From Butyrivibrio fibrisolvens (GTDB lineage Bacteria; Bacillota; Clostridia; Lachnospirales; Lachnospiraceae), in assembly GCF_023206215.1 (NCBI RefSeq), contig NZ_CP065800.1, positions 1,116,001 through 1,180,000 on the forward strand: a stretch of 64,000 nt of DNA. The letters run 5' to 3'. The first letter of the stretch is position 1. Each line of letters opens with the position of its first letter. The notes under the pieces are model-generated. The model ran no database searches. It saw only the letters and a list, made by a program, of their open reading frames with translations, and was not told where the DNA came from. Below are positions 57,209 to 64,000 of the stretch, one piece after another. A program made the translations under genes and the position numbers.

Positions 57209-58483
57209 ATGATTAAAAAGGAAATGATAGCCATGCTGCTCGCTGGAGGGCAGGGTAGCAGACTTGGCGTCCTGACGGATAGGATGGCCAAACCGGCAGT
57301 TTCATTTGGGGGAAAGTATAGGATTATAGATTTCCCACTCAGTAATTGTATTAATTCTGGAATTGATACAGTAGGAGTACTGACACAGTACAGACCTTTA
57401 AAGCTCAATTCACATATCGGAATCGGAATATCCTGGGACCTCGACCGTAATATTGGTGGCGTTACTGTTCTTCCTCCTTATGAGAAGGTTGGAAACAGTG
57501 AGTGGTACACAGGTACAGCTAATGCAATCTATCAGAATATGGAATATATGGAAGCGTATCATCCGGATTATGTCCTGATACTGTCCGGTGACCATATATA
57601 TAAGATGGATTATGAGACAATGCTCGATTTCCATAAGGCCAATAACGCAGATGTAACAATCGCAGTTATGCCTGTTCCGATGGAAGAAGCCAGCAGATTC
57701 GGAATCATGATAACTGATGATCAGAATCAGATCGTAGATTTTGAGGAAAAGCCTGAACATCCTCGTTCCAATCTGGCTTCAATGGGTATTTATATCTTTT
57801 CCTGGGAAGCACTTAAAGAGGCTCTCACAGTTAATCGTGATCAGCCGGGACTTGATTTTGGTAAGCATGTAATTCCGTATTGCCATGGCAAAGGAGAAAG
57901 ACTCTTTGCTTACGAGTTTGACAGTTACTGGAAGGACGTAGGAACACTTACTTCATATTGGGAAGCTAATATGGAACTTATAGATATAGTTCCTGAGTTC
58001 AACCTCTATGAAGAATACTGGAAAATCTATACCAAGAACGACGTTCAGCCTCCGCAGTACCTCGGACCTGACAGTACTATAGAAAGAAGTATCATAGGCG
58101 AAGGATCTGAGATCGAAGGTGAAGTCTACAACTCCGTAATAGGCAGCGGTGTCAAGATTGGAAAAGGAACTGTTGTCAGCCATTCAATCATAATGAATGG
58201 TACTCAGATTGGAGAGAACAGTAATATAGAAAAAGCGATCATCGCTGAGCAGTGCCGTGTTGGTTCTAACGTTAAGCTTGGTGATGGCGAGGAAGCTCCT
58301 AACGAGACAAGACCTGATATCTACAGAGAAGGACTTGTAACTCTCGGTGAAGGATCTGTTATTCCGGACAAGATAACCATCGGCAAGAATGTAATGATCA
58401 ACGGCGTTACTGATGCGCACGACTATAAGAATGGTAAGCTTGCAAGTGGCAAGACTCTGGATAAGGCAGGTGACGAAACATGA
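57209..58483 (+). CDS. glgC: Glucose-1-phosphate adenylyltransferase
   Basis: Makes ADP-glucose for glycogen. From the ATG at 57209 (CGAGGTGG 5 bp upstream; the 57173 ATG lacks one) the protein has 424 aa. Motifs: [19 protein letters not shown] (nucleotide-binding loop), [29 protein letters not shown] with the metal-binding Asp, and FEEKP. The C-terminal half is a left-handed beta-helix. It overlaps glgD by 4 bp, so the two subunits are coupled, as in Bacillus. Confidence 0.95.
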   Translation: MIKKEMIAMLLAGGQGSRLGVLTDRMAKPAVSFGGKYRIIDFPLSNCINSGIDTVGVLTQYRPLKLNSHIGIGISWDLDRNIGGVTVLPPYEKVGNSEWYTGTANAIYQNMEYMEAYHPDYVLILSGDHIYKMDYETMLDFHKANNADVTIAVMPVPMEEASRFGIMITDDQNQIVDFEEKPEHPRSNLASMGIYIFSWEALKEALTVNRDQPGLDFGKHVIPYCHGKGERLFAYEFDSYWKDVGTLTSYWEANMELIDIVPEFNLYEEYWKIYTKNDVQPPQYLGPDSTIERSIIGEGSEIEGEVYNSVIGSGVKIGKGTVVSHSIIMNGTQIGENSNIEKAIIAEQCRVGSNVKLGDGEEAPNETRPDIYREGLVTLGEGSVIPDKITIGKNVMINGVTDAHDYKNGKLASGKTLDKAGDET

Positions 58484-59598
58484 GAGCGATAGGAATTATA
58501 CTGGCAGGTGGTAACAGCAACAAGATGGGCGAGCTCTCTGAGAAAAGAGCTGTATGCGCAATGCCTATCGCAGGACATTACCGCAGCATTGACTTCGCAC
58601 TTTCAAATATGTCCAACTCTCATATTCAGACAGTTGGAGTTATAACACAATATAATGCAGGCTCACTTAACGAGCATCTTTCTTCCAGTAAATGGTGGGA
58701 TTTTGGTCGTAAGCAGGGTGGAATGTTCATATTCACACCTACTCAGACAGCCAGCAATTCAAGATGGTACAGAGGAACAGCAGATGCCATCGGTCAAAAC
58801 CTTGATTTCCTTAGAAAATGTCACGAACCTTATGTGATCATCACATCAGGTGACTGTGTCTACAAGATGGATTACAACAAGCTCCTTGAATATCACATCA
58901 GCAAGCAGGCTGATATCACAGTAGTATGCAAGGATATGCCAGCAGATGTTAATACAGACAGATATGGAACCATCAGAATGAACGAAGAGAGCCGTATCGA
59001 TGAATTCGAGGAAAAGCCTGTTGTTGCAAAATCAAATACAGTATCCTGCGGTATCTATGTAATAAGAAGAAGACAGCTCATCGAGCTTATCGAGAAGGCT
59101 GAAGCAGAAGAAAGATTCGATTTTGTACGTGATATCCTTGTAAGATACAAGGACATGAAGAGAATCTACGGATATAAGATCAAAGAATACTGGTCCAATA
59201 TCGCTACAGTAGAAGACTACTACAAGACCAATATGGATTTCCTTAAACCGGAAGTCAGGAACTATTTCTTTAATGAATATCCAAGTATCTACACCAAGGT
59301 CATCGACCTTCCTCCTGCTAAGTACAATGTCGGAGTAAGAGTCAAGAACAGCCTTATATCAAGTGGATGTATCATTAATGGAACGGTTGAAGATTCTCTT
59401 ATCTTCAAAGAATCTTTCATCGGCAATAACTGTTATATTAAGAACTCTATCATCTTGAACGATGTTTATATTGGCGATAATACTCATATTGAGAACTGCA
59501 TCGTGGAAAGTCACGGCACGATACAGGCCAACTCCTATTGCAAGGGAGAGGACAAAGTCAAGGTGGTAGTAGAGAATAACGAGAGATATGTCATCTGA
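58480..59598 (+). CDS. glgD: Glucose-1-phosphate adenylyltransferase, GlgD subunit
   Basis: A 372-aa paralogue of GlgC that forms a heteromer with it. It keeps the fold ([60 protein letters not shown]) but the loop lacks the usual GxGxRL: it has GGNSNKMG instead. GlgD is mainly regulatory in Firmicutes. Its start overlaps the glgC stop by ATGA. Confidence 0.93.
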   Translation: MRAIGIILAGGNSNKMGELSEKRAVCAMPIAGHYRSIDFALSNMSNSHIQTVGVITQYNAGSLNEHLSSSKWWDFGRKQGGMFIFTPTQTASNSRWYRGTADAIGQNLDFLRKCHEPYVIITSGDCVYKMDYNKLLEYHISKQADITVVCKDMPADVNTDRYGTIRMNEESRIDEFEEKPVVAKSNTVSCGIYVIRRRQLIELIEKAEAEERFDFVRDILVRYKDMKRIYGYKIKEYWSNIATVEDYYKTNMDFLKPEVRNYFFNEYPSIYTKVIDLPPAKYNVGVRVKNSLISSGCIINGTVEDSLIFKESFIGNNCYIKNSIILNDVYIGDNTHIENCIVESHGTIQANSYCKGEDKVKVVVENNERYVI

Positions 59599-59669
59599 GT
59601 GTAAATTCATCCGGCACATGACAATTTGATTGCATGCCTGCCAAAAGTGCCTACGAGGGGGCAAAACAA

Positions 59670-59978
59670 ATGAAGATTACAGATGTACGTGTTCGTAAGG
59701 TTCTGAAACAGGGCAAAATGAAAGCAGTGGTTTCAATTACTTTTGATAATGAATTTGTAGTTCATGATATCAAGGTAATCGAAGGCGAAAAAGGATTGTT
59801 CATTGCTATGCCATCCAAGAAGTCGGCGGATGGTGAATACCGTGACATAGCTCATCCGATTAATTCCGACACACGCCAGCAGATTCAAACGATGATCCTT
59901 GATGCATATGAGAAAGCAGCTGTAGAAGATGATACAGCACAGCCGGCAGAAGAAATGCCGGAAACTCCTTTTGTTTAA
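59670..59978 (+). CDS. spoVG: Septation/sporulation regulator SpoVG
   Basis: A 102-aa small DNA- and RNA-binding protein with [31 protein letters not shown] and [16 protein letters not shown] precedes the ATG at 59670; the in-frame 59634 ATG would add an unrelated segment. The last 18 residues are acidic. It is common to sporulating and non-sporulating Firmicutes. It stands alone between glgD and a GC-rich hairpin. Confidence 0.95.
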   Translation: MKITDVRVRKVLKQGKMKAVVSITFDNEFVVHDIKVIEGEKGLFIAMPSKKSADGEYRDIAHPINSDTRQQIQTMILDAYEKAAVEDDTAQPAEEMPETPFV

Positions 59979-60009
59979 CTAAAAACTCAGGAACGATACA
60001 TAACTCTCA

Positions 60010-60068
60010 CGCAGGGGCGGGGCTAAAGTTTGCCACTTAGGCAACATTTAGCCCTGCCTCTGTGCGTT
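60010..60068 (+). terminator. Strong GC-rich hairpin after spoVG
   Basis: A stem of about 15 bp (60013-60027 with 60047-60061, two G-T pairs), extended by CGCA/TGCG and with an inner GTTTGCC/GGCAAC. The T-run is missing, so it may be a Rho-independent terminator of weak type or a stability element. Confidence 0.65.
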
Positions 60069-60255
60069 ATGGGGCGCGATTTGAATATGTGTGATATAAT
60101 ATGATAGGCTGGAAGGGGGCTTTTTAAAAAGGGTTATGTCTTCATGATCTTTTTGATGTCAGTGGTCCTGACCAAGTAGCCATTATAACAGCTATATTAA
60201 AATAATAAATATAACAAAGTACTATTGTATAAAGCAGTAGACACATGAGGTTAAG

Positions 60256-61188
60256 ATGAAAATACTTAGTGTGATTGTCCCATGCTATAACGAAGAAGAG
60301 AATGTTTCAGACTTCTATGATGAACTTATGAAGACTGAAGAATTCTTTAAAAGTAAAGAAGTTGATTTTGAGATCATATATATTGATGACGGATCTAAAG
60401 ATAATACAGCATTAGAAGTTCACAAGCTTATAGATAAGGATAAAAGAGTACATTTTGTAAGCTTTTCAAGAAATTTTGGTAAGGAAGCTGCGATCTATGC
60501 AGGCCTTCAGCATGCCAAGGGAGATTATGTGGTAATGCTTGATGCAGATCTTCAGGATCCGCCGGCTCTTCTTCCACAGATGTACTCTTATATAGTTAAT
60601 GAAGGATATGATTCTGTAGCAACAAGGCGAGTTGACAGAAAAGGTGAACCTCCGATAAGGTCATTTTTTGCAAGAAGGTTCTATCATCTTATCAACAAGA
60701 TGTCCAAGACTGAGATAGTAGACGGAGCAAGAGATTACCGCCTTATGACAAGGAGATTTGTTGATGCTATCTTGTCCATGGAAGAGTATAACCGCTTCTC
60801 CAAGGGCATATTCGGATGGGTAGGCTTTAACACCAAGTGGATCGAGTTTGAGAACATAGAAAGGAAGAAGGGAGAGACTAAGTGGTCCTTCTGGAAACTT
60901 TTTGTATATGCTATAGACGGTATCATCGCCTTTTCAACAGTGCCGCTTGCAATCGCATCTATAATAGGAACACTGTTTTGTGTGATCGCATTTATAGGCA
61001 TACTGTTTATCCTTATAAGAAGCCTGTTTTGGCAGGATCCTACAAGCGGATGGCCTTCAATGGTATGTATCATAATGCTTGTAAGCGGAGTGCAGCTCTT
61101 CTGCCTTGGCGTTGTAGGACAGTACTTGTCCAAGACATACCTTGAAGTTAAGAAGAGACCTCTGTATCTTGTGAAAGAGGATATATAA
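60256..61188 (+). CDS. Family 2 glycosyltransferase with two C-terminal membrane segments (GtrB/DPM1-like)
   Basis: A 310-aa enzyme that likely transfers a sugar from a nucleotide sugar to polyprenyl phosphate. GT-A motifs: SVIVPCYNEEENV at the start, DDGSKDNT, LDADLQDPP (the DxD-like metal site) and the YNRFSKGIFGWVGF loop. Two membrane segments (about 230-255 and 265-292) anchor it at the inner face. The start is set by ATGAGG 5 bp before the ATG. It opens the exopolysaccharide region, so it may donate a side sugar. Confidence 0.88.
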   Translation: MKILSVIVPCYNEEENVSDFYDELMKTEEFFKSKEVDFEIIYIDDGSKDNTALEVHKLIDKDKRVHFVSFSRNFGKEAAIYAGLQHAKGDYVVMLDADLQDPPALLPQMYSYIVNEGYDSVATRRVDRKGEPPIRSFFARRFYHLINKMSKTEIVDGARDYRLMTRRFVDAILSMEEYNRFSKGIFGWVGFNTKWIEFENIERKKGETKWSFWKLFVYAIDGIIAFSTVPLAIASIIGTLFCVIAFIGILFILIRSLFWQDPTSGWPSMVCIIMLVSGVQLFCLGVVGQYLSKTYLEVKKRPLYLVKEDI

Positions 61189-61263
61189 GAGAGTTAATTA
61201 TCTAAGGTAATTATCTCCAAGAGATTTTTTAATAAATTACTCCAGATTTAATAGGGGCATTAT

Positions 61264-62703
61264 ATGGCACGCAGACGTTATTCTGAATCATCAAAAAGAA
61301 TCATCACACTTATAATAGGCTTGTGCGAGCTGATCCTGGAAACTTTTGTATACGGATGGTTCTGGTTTAAAAGATATTATCCTGAGCTGTCTTCTGTTCG
61401 TATAAGCCAGGATGGCTACGTACTTGGTAATGGTATCAAATACACGATGAACGGACATATTGTAGTCCTGCTCATCTATTTTATGCTACTCTTTTTCTTT
61501 TCCCGTACATATGGAGGTCTGAGAGTAGGCTATGACAAGCCTTTGGACGTATTCTTGTCACAGATATTCACGCTTTTAATAGTTAATCTTATATCTTATT
61601 TCCAGCTCTCTCTTATGAGGAACTGGCTTGTATCAGTGGGACCTATTGTAAGAGTCCTTTTCTATGAGCTTGTTCTGTCATTCATATGGACATATGTAGT
61701 AGATTATCTGTACAAGAGATTTATACAGATGCCAAGAGAGCTCCTTCTCATATCAGGAGATCATCCTACAGATGATATAGAACGCAAATTCGGTTCAAGA
61801 CCTGACAGATTCCATATCACCAAGAGGCTCAATATCACTTCTGATATGGATATTCTGAAAAAAGAGTGCCTTAGCAAAGATTACGGCGGAGTTATCATCT
61901 GGGATATACCGACTCAGAAGAGAAATGAACTTGTCAAATTCTGCTATGCACATTCGATCAGAATGTATATCATGCCTAAGATAACTGACGTATTAGTCAG
62001 AGGATCGGATCAGCTTCACCTGTTTGATACACCGATCCTGCTTCTTAGAGAGTATTCTATTAAGATTGAGCAGAGGATCATAAAGAGATTTATTGATATT
62101 GTATGTTCACTTATTTTGATAGTGCTTTCAAGCCCTGTCATGCTGATAACGGCTATATGTGTCCATCTCTATGACAGAGGTCCTGTATTTTATAAGCAGG
62201 TCAGATGTACAGTAGGCCAGAAGCCTTTTAAGATCATCAAGTTCAGGAGTATGAGGCAGGATGCAGAAAAAGACGGAGTTGCCCGCCTTGCATCCAAGAA
62301 TGATTCAAGGATAACTCCTATTGGTAACTTCATCCGTGCAGTAAGAATAGATGAGCTTCCGCAGCTTTTTAACATACTTAAGGGCGAAATGTCTTTTATC
62401 GGACCTCGTCCTGAAAGACCTGAGATCATAGAGCAGTATATGGAAGAGATGCCTGAATTTGCATACAGAATGAAGGTTAAGGCAGGTCTTGCCGGATACG
62501 CACAGGTTTATGGCAAGTATAATACAACACCTTATGACAAGTTAAAGCTGGATCTTTTCTATATACAGAACTACTCTGTATGGCTTGATATAAAGCTTAT
62601 GCTCCTTACAGCCAAGATCCTCTTCACACCTGATGCTACAGAAGGTATAGATGAGAACCAGATCACAGCCATGAAAAAACAATCACAGGAGAATGAAAAC
62701 TGA
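61264..62703 (+). CDS. Exopolysaccharide polyprenyl-glycosylphosphotransferase
   Basis: Starts the repeat unit of a surface polysaccharide by linking a sugar phosphate to undecaprenyl phosphate. The 479-aa protein has about four N-terminal membrane segments, a CoA-binding-like middle domain (about 150-260), one hydrophobic helix (about 283-303) and the bacterial sugar-transferase domain (KFRSMRQDAEKDG, RIDELPQLFNILKGEMSFIGPRPERPE written here as separate blocks, KAGLAGYAQV). The layout is that of PssY/WbaP-type enzymes. It overlaps the next gene by 1 bp. Confidence 0.9.
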   Translation: MARRRYSESSKRIITLIIGLCELILETFVYGWFWFKRYYPELSSVRISQDGYVLGNGIKYTMNGHIVVLLIYFMLLFFFSRTYGGLRVGYDKPLDVFLSQIFTLLIVNLISYFQLSLMRNWLVSVGPIVRVLFYELVLSFIWTYVVDYLYKRFIQMPRELLLISGDHPTDDIERKFGSRPDRFHITKRLNITSDMDILKKECLSKDYGGVIIWDIPTQKRNELVKFCYAHSIRMYIMPKITDVLVRGSDQLHLFDTPILLLREYSIKIEQRIIKRFIDIVCSLILIVLSSPVMLITAICVHLYDRGPVFYKQVRCTVGQKPFKIIKFRSMRQDAEKDGVARLASKNDSRITPIGNFIRAVRIDELPQLFNILKGEMSFIGPRPERPEIIEQYMEEMPEFAYRMKVKAGLAGYAQVYGKYNTTPYDKLKLDLFYIQNYSVWLDIKLMLLTAKILFTPDATEGIDENQITAMKKQSQENEN

Positions 62704-63839
62704 TGGCACTTGAAGATACCGGTCACAGAAGTGAAAACCTGAATATCAAGAGCTTTTATGGAAGGCTTTTAAGAAAGATATGGCTACTGCCTCTTGCCGG
62801 AGTAATAGGAGCTTTGGCAGGCTTTGCAATATATTTTGCGGCGCATGTAGTATATGGACCTGCCAGGAACTATGAGACATCTTCGATGCTGTATCTGATA
62901 TTTGCACCGGATGATACCGGAGAAGTATACGATTACTATAACGGATATACCTGGAATACACTTATGTCGTCTGATGAGATCATCAATACTACTATGGATT
63001 ATCTCAAAGAAATGGGGATCACCGAGCTTGCATCAGGAAGCGAAACCCCGGGATCTGTAGAAGGCGGCGTTACAAGAGATGAAGTACTTGGAAGTGTCAC
63101 AGCATCTGTACCATCAGATCTTAGATATCTGGTAATCACGGTAGGCAATACAGATAAGGACCTTGCACAGGCGATACTCATAGCTACAGATAAGTCACTT
63201 ATATCTTATGGAGATAAAAGAGATGAATTCATCTCCATAAAGCTTGAAAGAGAAGATGATGTAGCAAAGCTTGAGACCATAACAGACAGAACAGGAGTAG
63301 CGACGGCGCTTGGAGCAGGGATTTTTATAATACTTGTGATTATCGCTATGATGCTCCTTGATGCTATGGATGATGCTATCTATGTTCCTGAAGATGGCGA
63401 GAGACGATATCATCTTCCTGTACTTGGCGTGATGCCAAAAAAAGACCAGGAACTTCCGGTCAGGTTCAAGAATGAGCTGATAGCCTGCAGTAAGAAGATC
63501 CTTGGAGCGCATACAAGCATAGCAGTGATATCTGTGGCTGATACTGATGAAAATGATACTGCTGCTGAAGTTGTAGATAGTTTTAAGAACATAGTCAAGA
63601 GTACCTTTAATTTTGACAGAACACAGATCAAGGCTCTGCCACTTCCCGGAACGACACTTGAATCTTACAGAGATATAAGTGAGTGTGAAGGCGTGGTCAT
63701 AGCTATCCCGCAGGGAGCCAGAAAAGGGACATCTGTAGAACATATTATAAGTCAGCTTCATAAGCACGATTGCCCTGTTCTTGGAATCATCATGACAGAT
63801 ACAGATATGAAATTTTTGAACTGGTATTATTTGAGGTAG
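62703..63839 (+). CDS. Wzz-type chain-length protein fused to a kinase-like tail lacking Walker A
   Basis: A 378-aa protein with two membrane segments (about 30-50 and 197-218) around an extracytoplasmic domain, as in capsule-chain-length (Wzz) proteins. After the second segment, about 160 residues follow the layout of BY-type tyrosine kinases: a beta-strand AVISVADTDENDTAAEVVD where the Walker A GxGKS loop should be, and a late VVIAIPQGARKGTSVEHIIS, then VLGIIMTD. The loop has no Gly-Lys-Ser, so the domain is likely inactive. It probably controls polymer length. It is coupled to the sugar transferase by a 1-bp overlap. Confidence 0.8.
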   Translation: MALEDTGHRSENLNIKSFYGRLLRKIWLLPLAGVIGALAGFAIYFAAHVVYGPARNYETSSMLYLIFAPDDTGEVYDYYNGYTWNTLMSSDEIINTTMDYLKEMGITELASGSETPGSVEGGVTRDEVLGSVTASVPSDLRYLVITVGNTDKDLAQAILIATDKSLISYGDKRDEFISIKLEREDDVAKLETITDRTGVATALGAGIFIILVIIAMMLLDAMDDAIYVPEDGERRYHLPVLGVMPKKDQELPVRFKNELIACSKKILGAHTSIAVISVADTDENDTAAEVVDSFKNIVKSTFNFDRTQIKALPLPGTTLESYRDISECEGVVIAIPQGARKGTSVEHIISQLHKHDCPVLGIIMTDTDMKFLNWYYLR

Positions 63840-63847
63840 GCTAATAT

Positions 63848-64000
63848 ATGGATGATAATAAAGTACCTGAACTTGAAGTTATGGTGTCGGCGGTAGATCA
63901 GAATACTACTACTCTTGCAGCTGCCATGAATCTTCAATGCGATGCTATCATAGTCAATCAGTGCAATGAATTTGCTTATTCGGAGTATACCTACAGGACT
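63848..64000 (+). CDS. Glycosyltransferase-like protein, cut by the window edge
   Basis: Only the first 51 residues are visible. They read MDDNKVPELEVMVSAVDQNT, then text such as MNLQCDAIIVNQCNE, a pattern I know from family-2-type glycosyltransferases of Lachnospiraceae polysaccharide loci. The gene follows the Wzz-like one by 8 bp and continues beyond the window. The assignment is tentative. Confidence 0.55.
   Translation, partial: MDDNKVPELEVMVSAVDQNTTTLAAAMNLQCDAIIVNQCNEFAYSEYTYRT

Overview
The window looks like chromosomal DNA of a low-GC Firmicute of the family Lachnospiraceae, most likely Butyrivibrio or Pseudobutyrivibrio. This rests on the 16S rRNA, the Shine-Dalgarno-rich genes, the clostridial gene sets (PFOR with a small 2[4Fe-4S] ferredoxin, DnaD- and DnaC-type primosome proteins, MecA, SpoVG) and the pectin-use locus typical of plant-fibre degraders of the rumen or gut. 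The genus is an inference from memory of the families; no database was searched.

Layout. (1) 1-13 kb is a pectin and uronate catabolism locus. On the + strand lie a cytoplasmic GH28, a TIM-barrel isomerase, KduI, a KduD-type dehydrogenase, a DhuI-like RpiB-family isomerase, an SGNH rhamnogalacturonan-acetylesterase-like enzyme and a HIT protein. On the - strand lie KdgK, UxaB and UxaA. The unsaturated-uronate route (KduI/DhuI-like, KduD) and the galacturonate route (UxaB, UxaA) meet at 2-keto-3-deoxygluconate, the substrate of KdgK. A roughly 300-bp imperfect palindrome fills the gap between the two converging halves. (2) 13.4-22.4 kb holds deoD, an ABC exporter whose first permease seems to have a broken start, birA, a lipoprotein-like membrane protein with a repeat-bearing N-terminus, an aminotransferase and uppP. 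(3) 22.4-28.3 kb is an rRNA operon in the unusual order 16S-5S-tRNA-Ile-tRNA-Ala-23S-tRNA-Asn-Glu-Cys, with tandem promoters and a terminator. (4) 28.4-38.3 kb has a MATE exporter, a TPR-like protein, an S1-domain protein, a sirtuin, DUF951, then the conserved rpsF-ssb-rpsR and gdpP-rplI-dnaB groups. (5) 38.5-43.7 kb has a small ferredoxin divergent from PFOR (nifJ), then mecA. (6) 43.7-44.76 kb is a 1-kb gene-free stretch with a strong promoter, many nested stems and a strong terminator; I read it as a structured non-coding RNA of about 610 nt. (7) 44.8-53 kb has an anchored GH18 protein, the Sua5-type threonylcarbamoyl-AMP synthase, rpiB, upp, a dCMP deaminase, a DUF402 protein and a large anchored protein with a C39-like C-terminus. 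(8) 53-56.5 kb (- strand) has an atypical PRPP synthetase, a DnaC-like helicase loader and a DnaD-like protein. (9) 56.5-60 kb has a TCCACA-rich intergenic region, glgC-glgD and spoVG. (10) 60.2-64 kb is the start of an exopolysaccharide locus: GT2, polyprenyl glycosylphosphotransferase, a Wzz-like protein with a kinase-like tail and a cut-off glycosyltransferase.

Most interesting are the candidate large RNA at 43932-44540, the giant palindromic element at 8372-8672 with a degenerate relative near 32.88 kb, a dispersed foldable element that ends in an ATGAGG ribosome-binding site before the GH28 and GH18 genes, the A9 tract that splits the ABC permease start, and the displaced 5S gene. All functions are inferred from sequence motifs and context.
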